Positions 37,881 through 52,586 of a DNA stretch of 64,000 bases are shown here, one piece after another (positions within the stretch are counted from its first letter, which is position 1; every line of letters starts with the position of its first letter). The translations under genes were made by a program, and so were the position numbers. The stretch comes from Trogon surrucura (taxonomy: Eukaryota; Chordata; Aves; Trogoniformes; Trogonidae): positions 16,566,001-16,630,000 of the forward strand of contig CM036626.1 of NCBI GenBank assembly GCA_020746105.1, read 5' to 3'. The notes beneath the pieces are model-generated. The model had not been told where the DNA came from. It made no database searches and saw only the letters and a program-made list of their open reading frames with translations.

Positions 37881-39947
37881 CGATTTCAGTCTGTCTCTCT
37901 TATTTACCGAGAATGTTTTTCTAAGCCTGTCCCTAAGAGACTTCCTCGCCTTTCCCTGCCTCTTGTCAAGTGCATGTTTCAGCAGTGGGCTCTCTTTTCT
38001 AATTGCTCGCTGTGTAAAAAGCAGTGCTGTTGCTGCCAATAAAGAATGGTAATCATTTCTTTGCAGCCTGCAGAATTTCACAGGTGTTATACTTCTGCTC
38101 TAGAAGGCTATAAATGGGCTTGAAAAACTCCAGAAATTGTATAATTATTTATTTAAATGTAGAGGGTTTATTGATTCATGTGGAATCCAATTGACTTCAT
38201 CCTTGTTAAAACCCAGGTGACTAAAAAATGTAGCCTCTTTGATAAATTAATAATTGAATGTAATGCATTATTAATCATGGCTCTTGTTCTGCGTTTGGTG
38301 ACACAGGGTGCAAAGACCCCAATTAATTTCCCCCCACCCCCGTTTCATTCAATGAGCAGTTTCCACACCAAATTCAGGTCTATTATGAATCTAGTAGAGG
38401 CACAATATTCAATATGCTGTTGGTCCATTTAGTTTGTAGAATGAACTATATATTTGCAGTGTTTGAGACTTACTGAAGTTATCTCAGGATTTTTTAACAT
38501 ATGTATCTTCTGGATTTCGGCAGAAATTTATCTATTATGCAAGTGTGTGTTTCACTACATGCATGCTGCCATGGGGTGTGAGGACGTGCATTCATTCACC
38601 TCAAATTATGAATCAAAATCACAAGTGTTCTGAAACAACCATCAAAATTATAAATCGAGTATTTATGTGGCACAAACAGCTGTGTGAAAAAAAGAGTGCC
38701 TGAAAATCAGGCTTCAAAGACTGTAGAGCAGTAAGTGGAAGCCATCCATGGTACAAGAAAAAGATCAGTTTAAGGAAGCCTTGCCCATGTTCCAGGAGAA
38801 ATTGGCTGAATGCGCTGCCCTCTGCAATTTGCTTCCATCTCAACATTGCTGTTTGCTCTGAAGGCCTCGTCTACTTCAGCTGCACACATCACTTTTTCTC
38901 ATGATATTGACTTGTCTTCTTATTGACCTAATGGGAGAACTCGGTAGATGGGATTATAGACAGCACTAAACAAATGATCTCTCCTCCTCTTATACTGGCC
39001 TCAGGTACTTGGGGTCTCACTGGCCTAGTGACCAGCAAAAGCTGCTGCTTGGTGTCATCTCCTTGCCTTAGGGAGTGGAAGCCCTCGTGCATGTCCTTGA
39101 TCTTGACGAAGGATTTTTAAGTAGAACTACCTCATTCCTAGGATTATTTTTTTTTCTTCTTTTTCCCTGAATTATTTTAAACCAAGATATTCTCTAAAGG
39201 AATTTATAACTTACCATCAGAAATCCTCTTCATTGCTTTTTAGCCCTTTAGGATTTTGTCAGGCTTACTAATGGGATTTTTATCACTAGGGAAATATGGC
39301 TTCAGACATTGTATCTTAAAAAAAAGAGAAGCTGAAGCGTAGACTGTCAATGAAGCAGCCGACACATTTATATTCTTCTCTAGAATAGCTTGTCTTGTAA
39401 ACCAGAGGATTCTTTAGCAAGGTGTTTTAATTTTTTATGGGTCAGAATAAAGCAAATTTCTGGCTGAGGAAAATCATCAGTATAGGTGACAACTTGACCA
39501 TTGCAGTCTACTATTTTGCTAACATGGATCTGCCATATAGGTTTGGCTATGTTTGCACCATTCTTTGCTACAGCTGCGTTCCTACTCATTCTGCTCTCAT
39601 ACTTAAACGTATTCTTAATTCTAGCTCTGCTCAGCTATTCACCTGGGATTACAAGCACGTACCCAAACAAATAAGACTGCTTCTCAAATGTTTTCCTGCA
39701 TCAAGACTTCTCTTCTTGAGTATAGAGGATGAGTAAAAAAGAAATTAGGGGCGTTAGTTCCTGCTATGCTAGACCCAAGAGGGACTGTAGGGTAAAAAGT
39801 ATTTAAGCTCTCCCTTACATTTATCTCTGGGCATACAGACCATGCAGTACTCAAGGGGTAAAAACTTGGGTGGGTTTGAATACAAAAGGGAACATAAACA
39901 TTACTTTATTTAATGGCGTTTCTATACAGAGTTCTTTGTCTTGACTT
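37881..39947. other. Noncoding DNA, no gene recognised
   Basis: Nothing supported. The stretch at 38236-38400 has several TAATTA/ATTAAT cores and little repetition, so it could be a regulatory element, but I cannot show it. Confidence 0.4.
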
Positions 39948-40172
39948 CATAGAATGGTTTGGATTGGAAAGGACCCCTTTGCCATGGGCAGGGACATCTC
40001 CAGCTAGACCAGGTTGCTCAAAGCTCCATCCGACCTGGCCTTGAACACATCCAGGGAGGGGGCTTCCAAAACTTCTCTGGGCAACCTATTCCAGTGTCTC
40101 ACCACCATCTTCTTCACCACTTCTTCACCACAGTGAAGAATTTCTCCTTAATATCTGATCTAAATCTATCAT
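39948..40172 (-). mobile_element. Old CR1 LINE 3' end
   Basis: The plus strand shows CATAGAATGGTTTGGATTGG, CCATGGGCAGGGACATCTCC, CTAGACCAGGTTGCTCAAAGC, GGCCTTGAACACATCCAGGG and CTTCTCTGGGCAACCTATTCC, in CR1 3'-end order on the reverse strand. It is about 225 bp long. About 25 bp seem to be missing between GGAAAGGACC and the CCATGGGCAGG part. TCTTCACCAC is duplicated in tandem near 40110-40130. Confidence 0.9.
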
Positions 40173-41935
40173 CCTACGTAGAGGAATGATGATCAGTAGG
40201 TTTTTAGAGCCACAGCATACTGCTCATCCATTGTGAACTCCCTGAGCAAGCAATGGAGACAGTTCACCAGCTGTATTTATGTAGAGACCTGTTGGTGACC
40301 TTGGTAAGTCTCTGTGTTACAAGTGGTGTATCAATAGCTGGGGAATGAGAGCCAAATTAGGAAGGAAATAGGCCTGAGGAAACGTTGCATTGTGGGAGAA
40401 AACACATTAACCTTAGATATGGTCTTCAGGGATGCAAGCGCAAAAGCAAATTTTACTTTAAAAAAAAAGATTCCTTTCATTGTTTGTCAAATGAAGCAAG
40501 AGAGGAATACATTTCCTCTCCCTCTAAAACTGCCCTCACAGGCTGTGAAGAAGAGCCCTGTGTCTTTGGTAGGCTCCTTCTGCCTCCGTTCCCCACAACG
40601 CACACCTCAGCTGGCGTAGGGGAGGTTGCGTCACTGTTACAGCAGAGTGCTTCCAGGCTGGAGCTGCAGGAGGCCCCTGAAACAGTAAGCAGCAACTTTC
40701 TAAATAACTGCTTTATTTAGAAAATTCCTGTGTTGTTTTTTTCTGCTGCTTGGTTTTTTTTGTTTGTTGGTTGAGTGTGTTTTTTCTGATCAGTAAAGAA
40801 CGTAGCTAATGTGTTAAAGTGCATGACACTGCAGAGGTTAGTGGGTCATATAAATATTTTAGAGCCAATAAATGTATTTTGTTTGAAAAAAATTATTTAG
40901 AATTGCATATCTGGAATGCACTGTCAAGGCTATTTTAACTTAATATCAACTATAATTATTTACATGACCTTTGCTGTATGATATCCTAGAAAGTGCAATA
41001 GTAGGAATGAAATCCTGTGAATAGAAACTTCCTCACCATTTATAGGATTACCCTTAGCGATTCTCCAGTGCTTTGGGAGATGGGCCTGGACGGATCTTTC
41101 CGAGCTATTTTCCTTCTTGACTTCTAAAAACTTTCTGGATCACTTAACAAGAAGTTTGGATTAATGAACAACAAGTGCAACATACAGGGATTCCTGGGAA
41201 AGAGAAAATCCCAGCAATAGTAAGCATGATCCATCCAGATCTGAGTGCTAAGGGTTTGTCAAGCTGTGACCATATGATGCCTGTGAGCTGCATGTTCATC
41301 TTCTGTTTATAACAGTGGTTAGAATGTTCTCCAACTCATCTTCATTTTCCTGAAGAGTATGAAGAGGTTTTGCAAAATAGTGCTCACAATAAAATACTAT
41401 TAATTTTTAAACTGATGAGTACAGTCCTCACAGCTGGTAACTCTGTGCTGTTTACAGCAGAAGCGATCTGTCTGTTTATGTATTTGTAACAGACCAGGTA
41501 GTGATTAATGTCTGGGTGGTCAGGGGGGGCAGCCTGGCTCAGCAGGCACTTCCATCCCAGCATCCCTGCTCCCCCCGCCTCACCCAGCCCCGATCACCTT
41601 TGTCCCTCTGTGAACTCCATGTTCTGCTTCTGCACCACTAAATTATGTAAGTCAAAAACCAAGCAAGAGGATTAAATGCGTGTGATCTTTAAAAAGAAGT
41701 CTCTGTCAGGTAACTTTCATTTCCATCCTTGGCTTTGACCCTTCAGGCTTTAATCAGCTTTCATTTCCAAGCTCATCTTTGAACCCACAAAGGCTCTCTT
41801 GTCAAAAGCGAGATATTGTCTCTAATCACTCGATTTCAGGAGCTGGGCTTTAAAATTAAAATTCTAGAGATTCAAGTTCACGATAAGGACAGGAAAAGTC
41901 ATCCATAAAACAGAAGTTACCAGGACTTGTTTCTT
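40173..41935. other. Noncoding DNA, no gene recognised
   Basis: No exon, repeat family or RNA gene supported. Open frames around 40385-40720 occur on both strands and look random. Confidence 0.45.
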
Positions 41936-42560
41936 CCTTCTCCGGGCCACCCGTGGCCCCGCAATGCCGCCCGGCATTGGAGCCTGCTCTCTCCTGATCC
42001 CTCACGAGAGGGGTTGGCCGGCAGCAGCCCCTCTCCTGAGTCAAATATCACAAATACCGAATTTGGCAGCTCGCCTCGCGCACGTGGTTTCTTTTAGCAG
42101 GGGAGCCAACAGTTTAATTGCTCAGATTCCAGGCCCTGACCTCAACTAACCTTAATTAATTAATTAGATATCGGCGCAAGTCATCAAGCTGGTAGGTGAG
42201 TAGAGGAGAAAGCTTCTATTTTGAGGCCTGCTCGAGGATCTTCCCGTGTGCCTTTGCCAGAGGAGGGCAGTGAGGAAATGCTTCCTGTTGCTGTTAAAAC
42301 AAGCTCTGGAAAGCTCAGGTGAGGGCCGTGAGAACAGCAGCGGGACACGACTTTGGACTCTCCGTCATACGGCAGTTCGTGTGGCTCCTGTCCTCTCGGA
42401 GAGGCTGGTGTCCGTGCCCCAGGCTTGTCTGCCGCTCAGCTGAGTTGTTTTTTCAGGAACGAAACGCACACCAAGGCAGAAGGGCTGCAGCTGGAATGAG
42501 TGATCTCGCACCGGGGTTCGTGGCAGGGTGTCCAGCAGAGGATGGGCTGTGACGGCGCAG
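41936..42560 (+). promoter_or_regulatory. CpG-rich patch, possible promoter
   Basis: CpGs are dense in two sub-blocks (about 41941-42085 and 42300-42560), for example GCAATGCCGCCCGGC and CTCGCCTCGCGCACGTGG. They are separated by a TTAATTAATTAATTAG stretch. A strong donor-like TAG|GTGAGT occurs at about 42194 on the plus strand. A CpG-island promoter of a noncoding or outlying transcript is one reading. No coding exon could be linked to it. Confidence 0.3.
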
Positions 42561-45500
42561 ACTTGCAAGCCCCTCTAGGCTCTCCAGACAGTGAGGAGAG
42601 CAAGGTCCATCCAACTCAGGAGACAAGGCTTAACTGGGCAGAAACCCCACCTTGCTTACAACTCCCTGAGATGCCCTCCTGGGAGCAGCAGCCTCTGCAA
42701 ACATTGAGATGGATGCCAAGAGGGAGGTGGAGCAGTTGCTCTCGTGCAGCTTGGGGTGGCTCTAACTCAGCAGGGTACAAGCTTCTTTGTCTGCAGCTTC
42801 AGATTTGGGATATAACAGTTTCCCTTGGGAAGGGCAACACAGCTCTCCTGAATAATTCATGGTTTTTTTCCTTAATTATTCAGTAATAGGTGCCCATTCT
42901 TTGGTATTGAGATCCCAGATAAAATGCCAACAGTATATTATGTCTCTAAATCTCATTTTCAGGAGCAGTTTAAGGCCAAATTTTCAAGGTTATAAAAACA
43001 TCTTAAGATAGAGATAGCAATTTGCAAGACCAGTAATTAAGCTGGACATCTAATTCCCTAGGATCACAACCTCTGTAGACATTTTGTAAATGTATCTTTT
43101 GGCACCTAATGACCTTGGCATCTTTCTCAAGAACAGAGAACAGAGGGAGTTTGGAAGACTTCCTATGGCTAAATTGCAGTGGAAGCTTTTGTTAAGTAGT
43201 AAATGCAAAAAAAAAGGTCTTTTAGTATGTTTATTTTGCTAGCTGCTTTCTTATGATACAGCAGAAAAGACAGGTCTTGTAAAAAGCTGAAGTGACAAGC
43301 AATCTTGTTATTTTGAGGGTGAAAAAATAAGTGATGCCATGTTTTTCTTCTAGTTCATTTAAAATTTTTCGTTTAAGACTACAGTACAACCTTTATGTGG
43401 CATCATTAGAATACATCTGCTTAAAATAACTCTACACTATTTATTTCTTAGAAAGTCTGAAATGCAGCTAACAAATGCTAAGTCTTTTAAGCATAGTCTT
43501 CCCAGCTGCACAACATTGCTACTTGTTTTGGCAAATCCCCAGCACAGCTGGGAGTCCTCTCACTGCTTTTTGTTCTCAAAATGTTTTCTGGATCAAAGCT
43601 TTTGACAAGTAGAGGGTGTGGGAGTGTCGTGTTCGACAGCTCCAAATCATTAAGAAGAAGCCAAACTGGAGTAAATCAGCATTCCTGCACTGGCCATGGT
43701 AGGGTTATAGTTGTTTTGGTTAGTGAGATCTTGATCCATCTAAGAAAAGAGTAAATTTATATTAATGTTTCAAAGCAGTAATTGAGGCTTCTTTTTTTTT
43801 TACATAAATGATCTCTTTTGTAATGAAACATTGCGTTGATTTACAGATGTAGGCGTGTGCATCTTTATAGTCAAATTAATAACAGAAACTGTAACAACTT
43901 AATAGGATATAATAAATAATAGAAAGTAGTGGAATTTCTTATGCTCTGATTTCCAGCAGAATGGAACCTGAGCACCCTACTGCTGGCTTCCAGCCTCCTA
44001 GCTGCCTTGTGCTGGAGTTGATCCTGGCCTCTCTCTACCTTTTGAGGGCAGGCGGGGAGCAGAGGAGCATTCTGCATTCCCTGGTCCAGCACGGTGAGCT
44101 GGCTCGGTCCTGGGAGCAGCACAACAATGTCAGAGGCACTGAGAGCAGAGTTTTTTCTGCTGGTTGGGCTCATCTTGGGGATAAATGCCTTGGATATTAT
44201 ATCTGAGAGAGACTTGCCCTAAGGCTCAAGTCTTTAAATGTATTTAGGAAGCTAAACATGCAAGTGATTTCCAGATGGACTTGCCCAAGATCACAGATGA
44301 GGGCTGTGACCAAACGCTGTAACTCTCTCCAGTCCCCAGGAAGAGAACGAGTGTTTCTGGAAATGGCAAAGTGTGTTGAACTATGTCAGGATTCTGGGAA
44401 AAAGAAAATACTTCATTTGCAAAAGAAAACAAGAATTCACATAACCCTGACATGAAGACTGTCTATCCCCTCCTTAGCATATGCTAACCATACCACGCTC
44501 CAATTTCTGATACTGTAAACTTGTAACTGATTGCTTCCGAATAAACTAAAGAACACTAATTATTTACAGGAATTATATGAGAAATATTATACATGCACAA
44601 CAAATATACTTGCTTAAGTGATAATCTGCTTGTGGATAATTCACAAAGAGGAAAAGTGTGATGCTTTGTTTATGGCAAATTATTCACTACTGTGAAAAGA
44701 ATTGCTAGTAAAATTATGATTTTTGCCATATATTTACAGAGCTGGCTCCAAACTAATTAAATACTTCAAGACAGAGTCACAAGAACATTGCATAGCATAG
44801 TGTTTGTGTGTAAAACTCTGGTAACGATTACGTAGCACGAAGGTTTGTGTCAAGGAAATGAGCCAATACTCTACACTAGGATTAGATTTTTACATAAATT
44901 TCAGATCAGAGCCACACTGCCTTGCTAACTTTAACTTTAGCATGTGGAAACTAGGGGAAATGACAAAAATAATTGTTTGCTAGGCTCTTGCTTCAGAAGA
45001 CCTTTTCACAAACATTGCAATGGATTTTTATGGTGCCCAGGTAAACAATAGCACTTCCTGGTAGTTGAATTGCCCTGTGTGTTACTTGACAGCTGTCAGT
45101 CAATCACTGCTGAAATTTACTTCTTTGTTACGTGTGTTTTAAAACATGAAAAAAATAGGAGATACTCACACAACCTAAGTGGACTTCATCAGCACAATGA
45201 CAATAACGCAGAACTTCTAGAGATGATAAGAGCTTAAGGGAAGTGGAACTTGCCTTCCAGCCCAGTTTCTGCACAGAATGGGAGTTTTCTAACTGAGGAG
45301 TTGAATCTAATTTCCTAATTTTCTAGATGGATAGTGGAAATAATACAAGGAATAGAGCAGTGATTACTTCACGTGGCTGGGTGTTGACGTTTGAATCTGA
45401 GCAGGACACTTGCCAGACGCATGCCGACAGTGTCTTCTTGCTTTGAGCACTTCAGCTTCTTACTGTCTGACTTAGTCTTGATTAAGATGGTTGAGCCTTT

Positions 45501-48500
45501 TGTCTCTGTATTACTTTATATTCCTGGGAAGTCTGCTGTGGAGGCTTGCCTTGACTCAGCATTTATAATATACTTGTACAATTCAGTTAATATCACGATG
45601 TTCTGAAGTAATACTACCTTGCATGTTATACAGAGCTTTTCTCACTAGCTAAGTCAGCAGCACTAAGGCAGCAACAGCCTTGGTGGTACCAAAACCCTGT
45701 TCAGGTCAGTGACCATGTAGTCTTGCAGTCGAGAGATCTCTCAGTTTCAGCTTCTGGTAATTGGTGTTGCTAAATCTTGTTTTTTAAAGGCTTTAAATAC
45801 ATTGACCAAACTATTTATGACTTTATGTGTTGTAGTGAATACAGAGCTATGCTGATTTTTCCCAGCTAAAGCCTGGAAATCTAGTCCCAGTGTTTTGAAA
45901 TTGCTGTTCTGACTTTTTGCAAGACTCCAAGGGGAAAAGCCTGTGATGAGAGGCCCAGCTTTGAAAATGTAGCAGGATTTACTTTCTGTGGTAGCTAGGG
46001 AACAGGCTTGAAAGTCAAGTTTATCCATATATGTGCATATACATGTGCACTTTTGAAATGTGTATATGTGCATTTTGAAGCTTTAAAATATATGTTTATA
46101 TAATCGCAAACAGATGTTTGCACATATATGTCACACGTAATTATATGTTCAAAACATCAATTCATGATAATCATTTATAATTCTTAAATGAAGAACCAAG
46201 GTTTTCTTCCTTGCACGAGACATAACCTCTATCGTGTGCCAAGCAAAATACCAGTTTATGTGCCAAAGTACTGGAGCTTTTGCTGTTTTAATGAAGTTAA
46301 ATATAACTGATTGCATAAGATGTTGTTTAATGAAAATGCTTGCTTTCTTTCACGCTGGTGCTGTTTATTTTTGTCCAGCCCTGGCTGGTTTGTTAAATAT
46401 CACTAAATGATATTTACAAGTTTGTAAAGCTCCCACGGACCAGGTGCAAAGATTTTTATGTATGTATGTATGTGTTACATATATATATTCTCAGTTATAC
46501 ATAATCAAAAGGATAGATTAATGACAAATTCCCACCTACCCATTATCAGGCAAGTTGCTGCACAAATATCATCTCATTTCATCTCTACTCAGTTAATGCT
46601 CAGGGAAATGGATCAGACATTACAGCCCAAAAGACTGGATACCAAGTAGTTGTCTATGAAACTTTCCAGCAGGGGAGGGTTTACATACCTCTGCCATGGA
46701 CTCATCCCTTGGTTTTACCAGAAATTTAATCTCAGTTCTCGTATAAACCCACAGCTGTTGGTGTTTGACTTTCCTCCTCTTTGCAGCCCTGGCTGGCTGG
46801 AAAAACTTGAGTATCTCTACTGCAATAATTCCCCATCTATTTTCAAATATCAGCTAAAAATATCTTCTTCCCCTCGCCCATAACATTCCACTTCTTACCC
46901 CATCTGCAGCTCCATTTTAAGTGTTAATTTTGCAATCCCAGGCACTGGGAGTATGTGTTTGGGTGCCTGCCTGGGGAGCACTTGAGGGAAGGACAACAGT
47001 CGCCAAGCAAAGAGACCCTTTGACCTGCTAATAATCCAGTTAACTGCAGCTACTGTCTGGTGGGAAACTCAGCGCCGTGGGTCCCAAGGCCACCTGCCAG
47101 TGGCACTGCAAGCTTTGTGTCACAAATGGCTTCTGCAGTTTATTTGGGTGCTTCCTTGAAGTGCATTTGAAGAAAACTGCATTTTCAGCCAATTCCCTTT
47201 GTTGTCCTGAATTATAGGCAGCAAATAATTTTAACATCTTTTTTTTTCTCAAATTGCCAATTAAAACTATTTCTGAATTTTCTCATAATACTGATGAGGT
47301 CATTTTAAATGATTACAATATGGCATCAATCAAACGTTTCAATCTTAAAATGTTTTCAAATGCCAAGTAGAGTAAACATAGCCACTAACTAGCTTAGCTT
47401 TTATTTCTTCAGAAAATTCCATGGGTGTTACTAAGTGACAGGTAAGATGCTGGACTGCCCATGATCTTAATACACGTGTACAACTCCACCTACATTTATT
47501 TCTTAGCAAGTTCACAAAACATTCTGGGATATATATGGTTGTCAGTACCACCTCAGAAATAGCTTAGAGCGTATCAGTAACCAGTCCACAAGGTCAGAGT
47601 CAAATTTTTCTACTTAATTCTGAGGCATTTTGTATAATCCAAAGAACCAGGTATCCCATTCACCACTTCAGTGAAAAATTCTTAATTCTTGCATGAAAGT
47701 GTAGTTGGTACATCAAACGCCGAAGATAAGTTTATGACAGGGATGCTAATTCGCGCCTCGTTCTTGAGTTCAGTCCACCTGAGCACAAAGCCTATCTGAT
47801 AGAATTTGATTGACAGAAAAAATGTGTGATCTATCAGTCTCTAGGGTGCCGTCTTTTCCCATTGTCCCTTTGAGCCCTCAGTTCTGACACAACTGAAAAC
47901 AAGGGGTCAGGTTACCGCTCAAAATGGAATGATTTTATGCCACTTGCTAACGCTATTTCCTTGTAGGCCAGCCAAAAAAGATCGAAGAGTTTGACATGCT
48001 TTTATGCCCTTTGAAATGGGGTATTGAAGACCGTATTAGCATACACATATTTGCTCTGTCTCTTTCTTCTGATGTACAGCTAACGTTCTAAAATTAGTCT
48101 GAGGCAGGTTTCTCATAGTGTAGGAATATGCTTATGTGACAGATACCTTACCTTGATTTCTGACATAAAGTATCTGAGCGGTACTTTAGATTTATTTATG
48201 AATAGATGCAGACTATTGATAGACAAATAATACTCCTGATGCTTTGCCTTCCTGTTATTTTGACATTTTGCTTGTGATTGGTGACTGTGAAACTTGGAAA
48301 TTAACAAGATGGAATTATCTGATACAAAGAGAATTGATACGTTGAATTTTGCAATACCGAAGTGGAACAGAAATATATCTACAACCGTTTTCCTATATTT
48401 TTTTTTCCATAATCATTTCAGGTGGGTGTTTGTGTTTCAGAAACTGCCATTTATGCTGCATAGCTCCTTTCATCCAGAAAAAATGGACTACAAGGTGTTT

Positions 48501-49578
48501 TATAGACTGTGGTAATTTAACTTACTGTGGTAATATAGGCACAACATGGCAAACAGACCTTCTAACTGGCAGAGCAATTAATTCATGCTGAACATTAAGC
48601 ACCTCAGTAGTCCCATGATGAAATCCACTTTGAGACTGCTGACAGGCCATTTTAATGTTAATCACATGCTTACAACCTTTGCCATATCAAGAACTTAATT
48701 TGCCAACCCTTGGACAGTATGTAGCAAAAGAAGGAGAAAATAAGAAATTATTTCCAGAGACAACGCGGTACGCTTCAAAAGTTACTGAAATGGTCACATT
48801 GTCAGAAATCTTATTGACACTTGACTGTGATGAGATGTTATTTCCAACAAAACCAAAGAAAAGATAGAACAGTTGAACTAGGGAAACACAAAACTTACTC
48901 CTTTCATCCAGAAACCATTCAGTGCTGAATTTGGCTCCATTTGTCACAAGCACTGGTAAGAACAAGATCTTGCTTACTCTTCACTTTATGGTAAGTGGTC
49001 ACTCTTGTGGCACTAGTGTGTTGAATCCTGATATTCTTGAGCTCATTCAGAATAGTCACATCCCAGCTGTTGCCCTGTAGTTGCCTCCATAGGCAAATAA
49101 AATGAAAATGCAGCCTCCTCTCAGCACACCAGAGAGCTCACTCAGCCTTTGCCTTTGTGGGGATGGGTTTGTCACCAGTCCAGGGAAATGGAGGAAATAC
49201 CCTAAAACATCTTTTCATTTACCATAGGTAGAAGAGAAAAAGGTGTTTTTCAGTAGGTGTGATTGCTTATTAATGATGTTAAAACCGTAGCATGTTGAGT
49301 CTAGGGCTTTGGTGAGCAAGTGGAATGAAGTATGGTGAACCAGGATCGGATTTGGTTGTCCTAGAAGCACAGGATGGACAGATTTTAGGCAATGAATGAG
49401 ACTTGTGCACAATTGGTGCTGAGAGGTTTCTGACTCTTTCTGAGATTTCAGTGATAGAGAGAGTTTGCGTCCTAATGTGTTTTGTATATTTTGTATATTT
49501 TTCCAATCTGGACCTTGGATGACAGATTGTCTTCAGTTTCAGAAGGACACATTCAGTGGTCTTGGTAGTTTCTTACTT
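42561..49578. other. Noncoding DNA with AT/TG microsatellites
   Basis: No gene recognised. It contains a (TATG)n/(TA)n stretch at 46457-46490 and an ATGTGCATAT-rich stretch at about 46021-46135. The rest is AT-rich with scattered short frames. Confidence 0.5.
46457..46490. repeat. (TATG)n and (TA)n microsatellite
   Basis: About four TATG units, a short break, then TA units. Confidence 0.7.
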
Positions 49579-49618
49579 CACAGATTCACAGAATTACTGA
49601 GGCTGGAAAAGACCTCCT
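49579..49618 (-). mobile_element. CR1 LINE 3' end scrap
   Basis: CACAGATTCACAGAATTACTGAGGCTGGAAAAGACCTCC is the reverse complement of the CR1 octamer tail followed by the first 3' UTR bases. Only about 40 bp are recognisable. Confidence 0.75.
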
Positions 49619-50928
49619 TTTTCGTATGACTATACACATCTTTAAAGACACACGGAATAATCTGTCGGAAAAAAACTCAAACCCCAACATTTCTTCTCTC
49701 AATATGAATACAAGTGGAATCTAAAAGAACTGTCACACAAAATGAAGGATGGAGAGAAATTGTGTGCTGACTCTATGCTGACAGCAGAAAAACCTTTGCA
49801 GAACACATTGAAACTTGTGTCACTAGAACTATTTTATTGCGCCTGGGAATAACAAGAACTGTGAGAACTGATCATTAGAGAGTGTAAAAACAATACTTTT
49901 TTCTCCAGATAGGTAAATCACATTTTGAGACGTAATTGATAAACTAATGCTACACAGCCAGCTGTAAATAAGCCATCCATCCCAAGGATGAAATATATAC
50001 TTTCTTCAGTCACAATCCTAAGCCTCCATCAAAGATCTAATTTCCTCCCTTTAGCAGGGGAAAACACAAGCCTTTATGAAACAGTAATCCTTTTAAAAGA
50101 AATGCCAATTAAAGCTATCCTTTTCTTTGTGCTGTTTGGGTTCTTACCATCTGTCTTGTAACTCCGTACTGTAAATAAGAAGGAAAATAAAAGGATTCTC
50201 AGTTTATTATAGCTTTAACTGTAGGAAACAAAATTCAAGCATTCCCATGATGTCAACAAATATCTCTCTTGGCACCCAGTGGAAGAATGATTGTACTCTT
50301 GCACTTCTGTTTGAATTAGTGAGTTTGAGCTTAGTGCTCAGGGTGCAGGGCTGAAAGCCAGAGGCTTGTAACCTGTAATCCAGGGATGGAGAGACTTTTC
50401 TTTGCTGGAGGTAAACAACCCTTTGAAACACCTTTGGCAGATCACACAGCAACACCGAACTGCAGTGGCATCAGGTCTGAGAACATACAACAAAAACTGT
50501 GTGGCTGAAAATTTTAATGTTGCTTGTAAGTGCACCACTGTGTCATTAACAGTACTTTGCACCATTGGTTAAAGCTTCCTTGGAACAAATCAGTCATTTC
50601 TCATGAGATGCATAAATAGCTTGACTCCTTGGGAAATGTCTTTCCAGGATATGAAAGCTAGAAGTCCTCCACGCTTTTCTACAGAGTTGTACGTAGAGTC
50701 AAAGTAAGGTCCTGGATCATTCTGCAAAGTAATGTCTCTGGCAATCTCTCCTTCCTCTGTCATGCTTATCCCCCTGCTCAAAATCAGGGAGTATGATGAC
50801 CAGGCCCATCCAAACTAATAGCAGTTTAAAAATGAAAAGGGAGTCACTACTTCTCCAAGCTGAAGCATATTTTCGGAATAGTACCATGAAAATAATGCAA
50901 CAGTTTGTTAAGATGCTCAAACTCTCTC

Positions 50929-50949
50929 TTTTTTTTTTTTTTTTTTTTT
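50929..50949. repeat. T21 homopolymer
   Basis: Uninterrupted run of about 21 T preceded by CTCTCTC. Confidence 0.85.
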
Positions 50950-52586
50950 AATATGTAGATCTATTTTAAGTATTCCATGGCCCATTTTCTTTGATTTTTA
51001 GCAAGTGATTCACAAGTTTATTTCCATGTCCTATGGGACTGATGTCCCTACAAGCTTTTTCTGTTCTGCCAGCAACCTGACCGGCTGGCCAGGAGGAATC
51101 TGTGTGCAGGAAAGCTGCAAGCCTCCAAATTTGCATGAACCATAAACTGTGATTAAAATTAAATGTTATTAAAAAGGGGATATAGAGATCTGTTTTTCTT
51201 CCTTGCTGTGTTAGTTCTGTTTCCCAGAAGTGTCCCCGCCGAGCAGTGGCACACCATAGTGAAGTAGCTGGTGGTCTGTGGTATGGTATGGGAGTAAGTG
51301 TGGCACAGAGGACTTAACGGGTAGCCTTTGCTTAGGTTGAGGCATTAATATTGCTTTTGATAGATGTATCCTATGGACCCACTGCAGTGTGATGAACCCA
51401 GCAGCTTATTTTGGCACAGTTCCTATGAAATATTTATGAATTTGCAAACATAGGGGTGGGGAGGGTTGGTTGCATTTGATTGTGTGATCCAGTGGAAAAC
51501 CAAACATATGAAATTGCTCATTTCAAGTAAGACAAAATATCTTTTTTACTCAAAATACATTTTTTTTTTGATCCAGGAGCACAGAAAGAGGCATTAGCCT
51601 GAATGTCAAGAAAAAAACACTTTTTCCCACCTGCACATAACAAGAGATGCCCCAATGCGTTTATTTTGGACTTAATTAATAATGTGCTTATCAGTGTTAT
51701 AAATCTTAACAAAATTACCCTTTTTTTTTGGCCTGATTTTTCCTGTTCTTTTAGCTTTGTCTCTGCTGGTCTCATAGTTTTGCAGGTTATTAATTCTACT
51801 TCAGATACGCCTTGTCTAGACCTAACCATATGCTTCTACAAATTCTTTGTAAGTCAGCGCCTTCTCCCCGGTACTGGAGTGGCAATACTTTAATTCCTCT
51901 TTGTATTTTGTTTGCTGCTAAACTACTTCTTATACTTTTAATAACTCCTTTAACTTTCCTATCTCCAGTTTGATGGCTTTTGTTTTATTGCAAAGTGAGC
52001 TTTCCCCTTAAAGGTAATGATACTCTTTGGTTTCTAAGTACGTAGTAAATTGGTCCCAAGGTGTCTTATGACTTTGACTTGTTCAAACATCCACCCCGTT
52101 CCTTGTACAGTTACTCTACTGCAAAAGTATCCCTACCAAGTTTGTGGCAGTGATGGAATTTCAATGTTATGCTTGTGATTACGCCGTTATTGATTAATAA
52201 TCTGCACATTTGCAATGTCGAGATGTGTTTGCTGATATGTGTGCACAGGCAGAACTTCAGTCAACATGTATACCTAACACAGACAAAAGTTTTATTAGTG
52301 GAAAAGATTATATGTAACATAGAATTTACTACTTGAATTATTTGTTAGGTGTCGCTCATCTAAAAATTCTAATAAATGGGAGAAAAATAGTATTAACTAT
52401 TCAGAATAAGAGACAATGCATTGAAGTAAAGCAGTCCTGTCTATCAGATTGTACTTGCTTTTCCACTACAGCAGCCCAAATCTTACCATAAGCCTAAGGA
52501 ATATGATATATTTTTCAGGCAAATCCAGTCTGAAATATCAGATCCATATTCTGTGTAATTGTGCTGCCTTGGAAGCCTGATGGTGT

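Noticed and set aside
42246..42886. Plus-strand frames in the CpG-rich patch
   Set aside because: Three frames are open together because of the low AT content. None shows a credible start with donor.
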